DNA from: Ruminococcus sp. HUN007
Lineage (GTDB): Bacteria; Bacillota; Clostridia; Oscillospirales; Ruminococcaceae
Length of the DNA: 64,000 nt
NCBI RefSeq assembly: GCF_000712055.1
Contig: NZ_JOOA01000002.1
Coordinates: 620,001-684,000, forward strand
Direction of reading: 5' to 3'
This document shows, piece after piece, positions 28,251-36,181 of this stretch. Under the pieces are notes generated by a model, which did not search any database, was not told the DNA's origin, and saw only the letters and a program-made list of their open reading frames with translations. The number at the start of each line of letters is the position of its first letter. Position 1 is the stretch's first letter. Both the position numbers and the translations under genes were made by a program.

Positions 28251-28315
28251 ATGAAGCAACAGAGTTTCCGGTTAACATTTCTAGAATAACTGCTTTCATT
28301 TGTCTCCGATTACCC

Positions 28316-28345
28316 TTGATATTATTATCATGTAAATGGTATAAT
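28316..28345 (+). promoter_or_regulatory. Promoter of the three-gene cassette
   Basis: TTGATA, an 18-bp spacer and TATAAT, 64 bp before the first start codon. Confidence 0.65.
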
Positions 28346-28409
28346 AGAATATACAGCATTGATTAAATTAATAAATTACGTCATTAATCATTGAAAGGCG
28401 GAAGTATCT

Positions 28410-29123
28410 TTGTCACAGACATTTCTATGGATAGAAGACAGAAAAGGAAAATCGGGTTATAATTTTTGGAAAGTGTTTTTAAAAACTTTGTATCCTGATA
28501 TAATTCTTGAAAGTAAAATCAATAATTCCGAACTTATAAAGGCTGTAAAGTCATTGCAGGATAACGAAAACAAGTACATAATTATTCTCGACAATTCATT
28601 TGACAATTCTCAGATAGTTTCAGAACATAAGTATTTGAGAAATCTTATAAAATCCAAAGAAAACGTTTTTTTGGTCAATGTCATTTGTTTTGAATATATA
28701 CTTCTGGAATTTGAATATCTTACCCAATGGGTATTTGCTCCTGATGACGAATTACGTGTTAAAAGAGAAAAAGCATTACTCGCCCGAAAGGAACTTGTTT
28801 CAGCAATCTCTTCTGGAAATATGAACTATAAAACCTTTCGTGAGATCATTGATTATGATCAGAATATAGATTCTCATAATATTGAACAGCTATCGGCTCG
28901 TTTACTCTTTGATATAACAAGAAATACCGGATTTGAGGTAAGCAAAAAGAATATAGGAGAATGCTGGATCAATTCCTGCTGCGAATGGAAATCAAGACAG
29001 AATGATGATATTTGCGGTCTTGATAACAGAAGAATCGATATTCGTGAAAAAATGTCAGCAATATCGGAAAGAACAGGATCATTACAAAGATTAGCACAGC
29101 TTTACAGGGAGGCGGTATTGTGA
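28410..29123 (+). CDS. Unknown protein, possibly TOPRIM-like, cassette gene 1
   Basis: A 237-residue soluble protein I do not recognise. The first 110 residues look like an alpha/beta fold with FLWIEDRKGK at the N-terminus, IIILDNSFDN near residue 60 and FLVNVICFEYILLEF near residue 95. The spacing of a leading Glu, then Asp residues after a hydrophobic strand, recalls TOPRIM-like nuclease domains (OLD, DUF4435), but the pattern is not exact. The start is a TTG with AGGCGG upstream. Its stop overlaps the next start (GTGA). The DNA is AT-rich compared with the neighbours. Confidence 0.7.
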   Translation: MSQTFLWIEDRKGKSGYNFWKVFLKTLYPDIILESKINNSELIKAVKSLQDNENKYIIILDNSFDNSQIVSEHKYLRNLIKSKENVFLVNVICFEYILLEFEYLTQWVFAPDDELRVKREKALLARKELVSAISSGNMNYKTFREIIDYDQNIDSHNIEQLSARLLFDITRNTGFEVSKKNIGECWINSCCEWKSRQNDDICGLDNRRIDIREKMSAISERTGSLQRLAQLYREAVL

Positions 29124-29563
29124 TATCGGTATACAAAGAACTGAAAGATATTCCGAAAGATTCAGAATATATTGAGATCAATGATATTTTCTTCAATCAG
29201 CATACTGCAATGAAAATTGATGAAAGAGCTGCTGATATTATAAACAGAATCGATAATTCAAAACTAATCAGTAAATTTAAAATAGAATCCCGATTTGATA
29301 ATATAGTTCTTAATATCGACAAACTTTCATCAGGATGTAAAACCGCTCTGAATGTACTGTATTTCCCTGATAAAGTGTTCTGTGTAAAAGAATGCGGTGA
29401 AAATGCTTTGTCTGAGATTTATTCATTCGAAGAAGGAAGAATCTACAGTGACTATCCGATGATCCCTTTCGATCTGAAAAAAGTGTTTGCTGTTACTTCT
29501 GAAAAAAGTTTGATAACAGAAGATTATGAAGAACTGAAAGAATGGTGGAACCATGAAGATTAA
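29120..29563 (+). CDS. Unknown protein, cassette gene 2
   Basis: A 147-residue soluble protein of unknown family, acidic, with no membrane helix, signal peptide or recognised motif. It has a single Cys pair region (VFCVKECGE, about residues 87-95). The GTG start has GGGAGG upstream and overlaps the stop of gene 1 by four bases; its own end overlaps gene 3 by 11 bases. That tight coupling suggests the three proteins are made in fixed proportion and work together. Confidence 0.7.
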   Translation: MISVYKELKDIPKDSEYIEINDIFFNQHTAMKIDERAADIINRIDNSKLISKFKIESRFDNIVLNIDKLSSGCKTALNVLYFPDKVFCVKECGENALSEIYSFEEGRIYSDYPMIPFDLKKVFAVTSEKSLITEDYEELKEWWNHED

Positions 29564-29981
29564 TCCTGTTGTTACGGATCATTTCTATACGACTCATACG
29601 TCGTTTATAGTGGACTTTAAATTCAATAATAACATTACAATATTAACCGGTGATTCCGGAGAAGGAAAATCTGCAGTTTTTGGTTTTATTCAGGAGTGCA
29701 TGGCAGTAGATCCTAAACTCGCTTGCTTTAACTACCTTGATAAACAGAAAAATATATTCGATGAGATTTCAAATTTAGTTAATAAACTTATAGTTATCGA
29801 TAATGCCGACATTCTTCTTGATGAAAAAACAAGAAAATTCATTTCTCTTGATGACAAAAATCAGTATCTTATAATCGGAAGAAATCCTTCAAATTTATTT
29901 GCAACAACTGACAATTTATTTGAACTGGTAACTGAAATAAAGGAAGACATTGTTGTTTTTAAGCTGGAGTCTTATCTCTAA
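29553..29981 (+). CDS. Small P-loop protein, cassette gene 3
   Basis: A 142-residue protein with a clear Walker A motif GDSGEGKS (residues 33-40) after a beta strand (NNITILT) and a Walker B-like LIVIDNAD (79-86), then a strand NQYLIIGRN that resembles an AAA sensor 1 segment. It is much shorter than usual AAA or ABC ATPases and has no lid or HD domain, so it may bind nucleotide only as part of a complex with genes 1 and 2. ATG start; the ribosome site lies within gene 2 (AATGGTGG). Confidence 0.72.
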   Translation: MKINPVVTDHFYTTHTSFIVDFKFNNNITILTGDSGEGKSAVFGFIQECMAVDPKLACFNYLDKQKNIFDEISNLVNKLIVIDNADILLDEKTRKFISLDDKNQYLIIGRNPSNLFATTDNLFELVTEIKEDIVVFKLESYL

Positions 29982-29996
29982 ATCGTATTAAAATAT

Positions 29997-30043
29997 ATCC
30001 ACCGAAACATATCATAACTGATATAGTTCCTGGGGATTGTTTT
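29997..30043 (+). repeat. Degenerate hairpin B (pair of 31949)
   Basis: ATCCACCGAAAC ... GTTCCTGGGGAT followed by TGTTTTAT. It aligns with the better stem at 31949-31989, including the loop TCATAAC-GA. It may be a weak terminator after the cassette. The stretch to 30210 holds no gene I can support. Confidence 0.5.
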
Positions 30044-30213
30044 ATAGCTATGCACGGAGACCCGGATAACATCACAGTGGGAATCTTTTTACAGATTATA
30101 ATGTATGCGGGATTAAAAATGTACCGGCATCTCACCTGATACTCTAAGTGAAATTAAGAAGACAATGACCTGATACTTCTCTATTCATGAGCAACCTATA
30201 TTAACCAGACACA

Positions 30214-30245
30214 GAGCATCTGTATTCCGCAGATGCTCGTACTGT
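30214..30245 (+). terminator. Terminator upstream of the ECF sigma gene
   Basis: A perfect 9-bp stem GAGCATCTG/CAGATGCTC with loop TATTCCG, followed by GTACTGTTTTT. It isolates the ECF gene from the cassette upstream. The stem core matches the hairpin after the MATE gene. Confidence 0.7.
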
Positions 30246-30348
30246 TTTTACAGCTTTTCAGAAATAATTTTCAAAACACCCCAATATTTCATTTCGTTTT
30301 GCGGCTATATAAGTGAAGGCCTTTAAATCAGAAGAACGGAGGGTGCAG

Positions 30349-30906
30349 ATGGATGACCAGAGCATTATTGAACTGTTTATCAGGCGAGATGAAAATGCAA
30401 TAAAAGAATCAAAAGAAAAATACGGAAAATACTGTGCAAGGATCGCTTCCAATATTCTTTCAGTTTCAGAAGATGTCGAAGAATGTCTGAATGATACATG
30501 GATTTCCGCCTGGAACAGGATACCGCCATTGATTCCGGTATCACTGAAAGCGTTTTACGGAAAACTTGTAAGAGATATTTCTTTAGATAAATACAGAGCA
30601 AGTCACGCAAAGAAACGCTATAACGGATTAATAACGATCCTTGATGAGCTGTCCGATTGTATTCCATCCGGACAGGACGTACAGAAATCACTTGAACAGA
30701 AAGAACTTTCTGAAAAGATAAACTGCTGGCTTGGCAGTCTTCCAAAAGAAGACAGGATTCTGTTTATCAAAAGATACTACTACGGAGAAACAGTTAAAAA
30801 TCTTGCGCTGGTGATGAACTGTACTGAAAACCAGATGGCACAGAGAATGATGAAACTCCGAAACGGATTAAAATCTTATTTGAAGGCAGAGGGTGTTATG
30901 TTATGA
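30349..30906 (+). CDS. ECF-type RNA polymerase sigma factor
   Basis: A 185-residue sigma-70 family protein with region 2 (about residues 8-75, including EDVEECLNDTWISAWNRIP) and region 4 (about 125-180, with YYYGETVKNLALVMNCTENQMAQRMMKLR as the helix-turn-helix area, quoted in part: NLALVMNCTENQM). The start ATG at 30349 follows GGAGGG; the longer frame from 30313 lacks a site. It overlaps the next gene by four bases (ATGA), the usual coupling of a sigma factor with its membrane-bound regulator. Confidence 0.9.
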   Translation: MDDQSIIELFIRRDENAIKESKEKYGKYCARIASNILSVSEDVEECLNDTWISAWNRIPPLIPVSLKAFYGKLVRDISLDKYRASHAKKRYNGLITILDELSDCIPSGQDVQKSLEQKELSEKINCWLGSLPKEDRILFIKRYYYGETVKNLALVMNCTENQMAQRMMKLRNGLKSYLKAEGVML

Positions 30907-31850
30907 AAAAAGAAGATATCTATAATGCGGTTTCAGATATTCGTCCTGAATATCTGGATGAAGCAGATAATTATAAAACGACTGAAGGTAATTCAGTGAA
31001 TAATTCTGAAAATGAAAATAATATTGTTTCTGAAGAGTATCCAATCAGAACAGAGACGCATTCCGGCAGAAGATATGTGAAATATGCGGCCTCCGCAGCT
31101 GCATTAATCCTGATAGCCGGAACAACTTTCTGGGCTGCAAACATAAAACTCCACAGTGATAATAAAAATTTAAGTATCGTGAGTGTTTCTGAAACGCAGA
31201 CTTCTTCACCGGTCACCGAACCATCTGTTTCTGATTCAAATGATACTGTTAAAGAAGCATCAACAGCGAACGCTGTTTCTGAAAGCACTGTACAAACTGA
31301 ATCTGAACCAACAAATTCTGAAACTACATCAGAAACTGTAATCAGTACAATGCAGAACATTTCTGAGGACAGCAAAGAACAGAAAAATGAAACCGATGCC
31401 CCTAAGGAAAACAATAACCCATCAGATAATGATACACCAGCTGTTATCACCACAGAGCGCAGTACCGTAACCGAAACTGTTGCCGATACTCCAGCTGAAT
31501 CACAGATACCGGAAGTTACTGTAACTGAGGTCGTTAAAGAAATACATTTGCCTTGCATTCCATATGATCCTACAGAACAGCATCCGTATGGTGAGAGTAT
31601 AACCCCTGAGAATTTTTCCAAGATGCTTGAATCATTATCCTATTCACCTGAAACCTGTGACGGTTTACCTGAATACAGATATACTGCACCTGACGGAACA
31701 GAGTATTATATCCTTATGAGCTGTAAGCATGTCTGGAGGCATAATATAAATAAAAATATTATGGAAGAAGCCGAATTATCGGATTATAATTACTCTATGA
31801 TAATGGCGTATATTGCTTTCTACGGATTAGAAGAATGTATGTGGGATTAA
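30903..31850 (+). CDS. Membrane partner of the ECF sigma factor, putative anti-sigma
   Basis: A 315-residue single-pass protein: about 57 cytoplasmic residues, a membrane helix (about 58-80), a long Ser/Thr/Glu-rich external linker (about 90-205) and a compact C-terminal domain of about 100 residues ending GLEECMWD. Position and topology suggest an anti-sigma factor, but the cytoplasmic part shows no zinc-binding HxxxCxxC motif, so the sigma-binding mode is unclear. The external domain may sense an extracellular cue. No family recognised for the C-terminal domain. Confidence 0.75.
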   Translation: MKKEDIYNAVSDIRPEYLDEADNYKTTEGNSVNNSENENNIVSEEYPIRTETHSGRRYVKYAASAAALILIAGTTFWAANIKLHSDNKNLSIVSVSETQTSSPVTEPSVSDSNDTVKEASTANAVSESTVQTESEPTNSETTSETVISTMQNISEDSKEQKNETDAPKENNNPSDNDTPAVITTERSTVTETVADTPAESQIPEVTVTEVVKEIHLPCIPYDPTEQHPYGESITPENFSKMLESLSYSPETCDGLPEYRYTAPDGTEYYILMSCKHVWRHNINKNIMEEAELSDYNYSMIMAYIAFYGLEECMWD

Positions 31851-31856
31851 AAAAAT

Positions 31857-31914
31857 GTACGCCTTCGGCGTACTATCATAGCAATGGCACCTCGATGAGG
31901 TGCCATTACCTTTT
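31857..31914 (+). terminator. Double hairpin terminator A', copy of 28188
   Basis: GTACGCC/GGCGTAC (31857-31873) then AATGGCACCTC/GAGGTGCCATT (31883-31907), followed by ACCTTTTT. Sequence between the hairpins (TATCATAGC) is identical to the copy at 28188, while the second stem has compensating changes. Confidence 0.82.
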
Positions 31915-31948
31915 TACCTGTGCTTTCATGAATCCAATACAAACACTG

Positions 31949-31995
31949 ATCCCCCGAAACGTGTCATAACCGACAACGTTCCGGGGGATTATTTT
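31949..31995 (+). terminator. Hairpin B', terminator between convergent genes
   Basis: ATCCCCCGAAACGT/ACGTTCCGGGGGAT (one mismatch) with a 13-base loop, followed by TATTTT. It lies between the ECF operon and convergent glmS. A decayed relative lies at 29997. Confidence 0.75.
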
Positions 31996-32055
31996 AGCTG
32001 AAAAATCGGGTCCCGTTTATGTAAGACTTTTTAAATTCAGGTTATAAGTAAGTAA

Positions 32056-33894
32056 TTACTCTACTGTAACACTCTTAGCAAGATTTCTCGGCTTGTCAAC
32101 GTCGTAGCCTTTTCCTACTGAAACGTAGTATCCAAGAAGCTGAAGCGGAATTACTGAAAGGCTTCCTGCGAAAAGCGGATCAGTCTGCGGAACGTAAACT
32201 GTGAAGTCAGAAGTATCTTCAATTGAGTAATTACCGTAAGTTGTAAGGCCCATAAGTGATGCGCCACGGCTCTTAACCTCTACCATGTTGCTGACTGTCT
32301 TTTCATACAGAGCCGGCTGTGTAAGCACACCGATAACGACTGTGCCGTCTTCAATAAGGCTGATCGGTCCGTGCTTGAGCTCACCTGCAGCATATGCCTC
32401 AGAATGGATATAGCTTATCTCCTTCATCTTAAGGCTTCCCTCAAGGCTGATAGCATAGTCTATGCCGCGTCCGATGAAGAATGCATCCTTTATGTTTACA
32501 AGTTTGTTTGCATACCACTGAATACGTTCCTTGTCCTCAAGTATCTTTGCGATCTTTGAAGGAAGTGTCTGGATCTCGGTGATGAGTTCATTGTAACGTT
32601 CATCAGTGATCTCACCTCTTGCCTTCGCAAACTGAATTGAAAGGAGATATCCTGCGACAAGCTGTGTTGAATACGCCTTTGTTGTTGCAACTGAGATTTC
32701 AGGACCTGCAAGTGTATAGAATACATTGTCAGCTTCTCTTGCAATCGATGAACCTACAACGTTTACGATACCAAGAGTCTTGATGCCGTTTTCCTTTGCT
32801 TCACGGAGAGCTGCAAGGCTGTCTGCAGTTTCACCTGACTGGCTTATGATGATAACGAGACTGTTCTTTATAAGTGACATTTTTCTGTAACGGAACTCGG
32901 AAGCAAGTTCAACACGGACATTGATCGATGTGAGTTCTTCCATTACATACTGCATTGCCATTCCGACATGATAAGCTGAACCGCACGCAACGATGTAGAT
33001 CTGGTTAATGCTCTTCATTTCTTCGTCTGAAAGATCAAACTCAGCGAACTTTACTTCGCCGTCCTTAAGAACAGAGTTGATGGTATTTTTGATAACCTCA
33101 GGCTGTTCGTGGATCTCCTTGAGCATGAAATGCTCGTATCCGCCCTTTTCAGCAGCTTCAGCATCCCACTTGATCTCAGTAAGAGGCTTTTCGATCTCTT
33201 CACGGTCGATGTTGTAGAAAGTAGCCTTTCCTTCTGCAAGTCTTGCGATTTCAAGATTTCCGATGTAGTAAACACTTCTTGTGTAGTTGAGGATAGCCGG
33301 AACGTCAGAAGCAACGTATGTTTCGCCGTCTGCAATACCGATGATCATCGGGCTGTCCTTTCTTGCTGTATAGATCTCGCCCGGATAATCCTTGAACATT
33401 ACCGCAAGCGCATATGAACCGCGTATACGCATCATTGCACGTGCTATGGAGTCAACAGGACCGAGAGCATATTTTTTGAAGTAGTAATCAATGAGCTTGA
33501 CTGCAACTTCAGTATCTGTCTGAGAACAGAATGTATAGCCGCTCTTTGTAAGCTTTTCCTTGAGTTCCTGATAGTTCTCGATGATACCGTTGTGAACTGC
33601 GATAACATTTTCATCATCACTGGAGTGAGGATGTGCATTGAGTTCAGACGGTTCACCGTGAGTAGCCCATCTTGTATGGCCGATACCGCAGCTTCCCTTA
33701 ACTGCAGCACCTTCATTTGTTTTTTCAATGAGGACTTTGAGCTTGCCCTTTGCCTTAACTACTTCCGGAGCCTTATCTCCGTCACGTACTGCAATACCCG
33801 CTGAATCATATCCTCTGTACTCAAGTTTGGAAAGCCCGCTCAGAAGTACCGGAGCAGCCTGCTTTCTTCCTGTAAAACCTACTATACCGCACAT
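32056..33894 (-). CDS. glmS: Glutamine-fructose-6-phosphate aminotransferase (isomerizing)
   Basis: GlmS makes glucosamine-6-phosphate from fructose-6-phosphate and glutamine, the entry to amino-sugar and wall synthesis. The glutaminase domain starts MCGIVGF with the catalytic Cys2 and GYDSAGIAV; the two SIS domains carry CGSAYHVG, SQSGETADSLAAL and the C-terminal KSVTVE. The 612-residue length is standard. It lies 43 bp after parC on the same strand; this short gap has no room for the glmS ribozyme found in many Firmicutes. Confidence 0.96.
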   Translation of the reverse strand: MCGIVGFTGRKQAAPVLLSGLSKLEYRGYDSAGIAVRDGDKAPEVVKAKGKLKVLIEKTNEGAAVKGSCGIGHTRWATHGEPSELNAHPHSSDDENVIAVHNGIIENYQELKEKLTKSGYTFCSQTDTEVAVKLIDYYFKKYALGPVDSIARAMMRIRGSYALAVMFKDYPGEIYTARKDSPMIIGIADGETYVASDVPAILNYTRSVYYIGNLEIARLAEGKATFYNIDREEIEKPLTEIKWDAEAAEKGGYEHFMLKEIHEQPEVIKNTINSVLKDGEVKFAEFDLSDEEMKSINQIYIVACGSAYHVGMAMQYVMEELTSINVRVELASEFRYRKMSLIKNSLVIIISQSGETADSLAALREAKENGIKTLGIVNVVGSSIAREADNVFYTLAGPEISVATTKAYSTQLVAGYLLSIQFAKARGEITDERYNELITEIQTLPSKIAKILEDKERIQWYANKLVNIKDAFFIGRGIDYAISLEGSLKMKEISYIHSEAYAAGELKHGPISLIEDGTVVIGVLTQPALYEKTVSNMVEVKSRGASLMGLTTYGNYSIEDTSDFTVYVPQTDPLFAGSLSVIPLQLLGYYVSVGKGYDVDKPRNLAKSVTVE

Positions 33895-33937
33895 ATTACT
33901 TTTTTCCTTTCATATAACCTTTTTTCATTTCACTACT

Positions 33938-36166
33938 TTATAACTCAAGCTGTCCCGGAAAAACGTCAGCATTACCTGTCGCTGTTCCTGCAGCCGGAAT
34001 AGACTTTGCTCTGAATTTGTCAGCCGAAGCTTCTTCGGTAACAATGGCAGCCTTTGTTATAACGGCACTGCCGCGAAGCGTCATGACCTGAACTCCCTGC
34101 GTGTCACGGGTCGATTTCGGAAGAATGAGACCTGTATCAAACACAAGCGACTTTCCTGCTGATGATGAGACCAGCAGATCACAGTTGTCGGCAGCGTACA
34201 GAATTGCCACAAGAGGAGACTTGCCTGAATACGCTTTCTGAAGTTTCTTTCTGTTGGTCTTGGTCTCGTATTCCTTAAGCGGAACCTTTGCTACCTTTCC
34301 GTTTTCAAACACAAAGAACATGAATCCGGAATAATCGGTGGTGTTCACCATGAACCTTACATTTTCATCCTGGTCAAAGCCAAGCTTGGCAGGAACGTAG
34401 TCACCGAGCACACTCGCCTTGGTATCATCAAAGGCACTCGCCTTGGTCTTGTAGACCTGCTGCATGTCAGTAAAGAAAAGCAGATCAGACTTGTTGTTCG
34501 ACTCTATATGAGCGACGATCCTGTCGCCTTCCTTGAGCTTCTGATCACTGCTCATTCTGAGTGACTGATTTGTGATCTTCTTGAAATATCCGCTTTCCGA
34601 GAGGAAAAGATTTACCGGATAATCAGGAATATCCTCGTCGATGTCTGCATTTTCAGTATCATCATCATAGATGACTTCTGTAAGTCTCGGCTTGCTGTAT
34701 TTCTTTATAACATCCTTAAGTTCTGTTATGATGATCTTTTCGATCTTTTTCGGATCGGCAAGAATTCCTTCCATTTCGGCAATATCATTCTTCAGCTGTT
34801 CAGTTTCCTCGACACGTTTAAGAATATATTCCTTGTTGATGTGACGAAGTTTTATTTCAGCAACATATTCAGCCTGGATCTCGTCTATTCCGAAGCCTAT
34901 CATAAGGTTCGGAACTACATCAGCTTCCTCAGCTGTTTCCCTGATGATCTTTATCGCCTTGTCGATGTCCAGAAGGATCTTTTTAAGACCTTCGAGAAGA
35001 TGAAGCTTATCCTTCATCTTTGTAAGATCGAAGTATACTCTTCGTTTTATGCATTCCTTTCTGAACGCCGTCCACTCGGTAAGTATTTCTCCGACACCCA
35101 TAACCTTCGGATTTCCTGCGATAAGGATGTTGAAGTTACACGAGTAGTTGTCCTGCAGAGGAGTAAGTCTGAAAAGCTTCTGCATGAGCTTGTCAGGGTC
35201 AGTTCCCCTTTTGAGATCTATTGCAAGCTTAAGACCGCTCAGATCTGTTTCATCACGCAAATATGATACTTCACGGATCTTGCCGAGTTTTATAAGCTCG
35301 ATTATCTTGTCCATTATTGCTTCGACAGTTGTGCTGTATGGTATCTCGGTTACCTCGATACAGTTTGCCGCCTTGTCGTAGCTGTACTTTGCACGTACCT
35401 TCATGGAACCCTTGCCTGTTGCACAGATCTTAGCAAACTCGCCCTCATCGTAGATGTAGTAGCCGCCGCCCGGAAAGTCAGGTCCCTTAAGGGTGGTGAG
35501 AACGTTGTGTGAAGGGTTCTTTATAAGCGAGATACAGGTCTCGCACACTTCCTCAAGATTGAAAGGGCACACGCTGCTCGCCATGGAAACGGCAATACCA
35601 ACGTTGGAGTTTACGAGAACCGACGGGAATGTCGCCGGGAAAAGTGTCGGCTCCATCATCGTGTTGTCGTAGTTCGGTACGAAATCGACCGTGTCCTTGT
35701 CGATGTCCCTGAACATCTCGGCACATATAGGGTCAAGTTTTACTTCCGTGTATCGTGAAGCTGCATAGGCCATATCCCTTGAATAGGACTTACCGAAGTT
35801 GCCCTTTGAGTCTATGTACGGATGAAGCAGAGTCTCGTTGCCGCGTGAAAGACGTACAAGTGTCTCGTAAATCGCACCGTCGCCGTGAGGGTTAAGACGC
35901 ATGGTCTGTCCAACCACGTTTGCGGACTTGGTTTTCTGGCCGGTCAGAAGTCCCATTTTGTACATGGTATAGAGAAGCTTTCTGTGTGAAGGCTTGAAGC
36001 CGTCGATCTCCGGCAGAGCTCGTGATATGATAACGCTCATTGCGTACGGCATGTAGTTCTTTTCAAGAGTCTCTGTGATCTTTTCCTGAACCACAACACC
36101 GGCACCTTCAATGTAGGCGTTTGGTATCTTTTTTATTTTGGTTTCAGTTACATGTTTCTTTGCCAT
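33938..36166 (-). CDS. parC: DNA topoisomerase IV subunit A
   Basis: The breakage-reunion subunit of a type IIA topoisomerase that decatenates chromosomes. It shows GFKPSHRKLLYTMY, GDGAIYETLVRL, and the catalytic Tyr in AASRYTEVKL. At 742 residues it is shorter than typical GyrA and lacks a visible GyrA box (QRRGGKG), so topoisomerase IV is favoured over gyrase. The C-terminal blades are partial. It starts 15 bp after parE and is clearly one unit with it. Confidence 0.9.
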   Translation of the reverse strand: MAKKHVTETKIKKIPNAYIEGAGVVVQEKITETLEKNYMPYAMSVIISRALPEIDGFKPSHRKLLYTMYKMGLLTGQKTKSANVVGQTMRLNPHGDGAIYETLVRLSRGNETLLHPYIDSKGNFGKSYSRDMAYAASRYTEVKLDPICAEMFRDIDKDTVDFVPNYDNTMMEPTLFPATFPSVLVNSNVGIAVSMASSVCPFNLEEVCETCISLIKNPSHNVLTTLKGPDFPGGGYYIYDEGEFAKICATGKGSMKVRAKYSYDKAANCIEVTEIPYSTTVEAIMDKIIELIKLGKIREVSYLRDETDLSGLKLAIDLKRGTDPDKLMQKLFRLTPLQDNYSCNFNILIAGNPKVMGVGEILTEWTAFRKECIKRRVYFDLTKMKDKLHLLEGLKKILLDIDKAIKIIRETAEEADVVPNLMIGFGIDEIQAEYVAEIKLRHINKEYILKRVEETEQLKNDIAEMEGILADPKKIEKIIITELKDVIKKYSKPRLTEVIYDDDTENADIDEDIPDYPVNLFLSESGYFKKITNQSLRMSSDQKLKEGDRIVAHIESNNKSDLLFFTDMQQVYKTKASAFDDTKASVLGDYVPAKLGFDQDENVRFMVNTTDYSGFMFFVFENGKVAKVPLKEYETKTNRKKLQKAYSGKSPLVAILYAADNCDLLVSSSAGKSLVFDTGLILPKSTRDTQGVQVMTLRGSAVITKAAIVTEEASADKFRAKSIPAAGTATGNADVFPGQLEL

Positions 36167-36181
36167 TTAATAACCCCGCAG

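Noticed and set aside
30971..31621. Long minus-strand frame of 216 codons
   Set aside because: It is antisense to the Ser/Thr/Glu-rich linker of the ECF partner gene and has no ribosome site.
33895..33937. glmS ribozyme upstream of glmS
   Set aside because: Only 43 bp separate parC and glmS; there is no room for the ribozyme.
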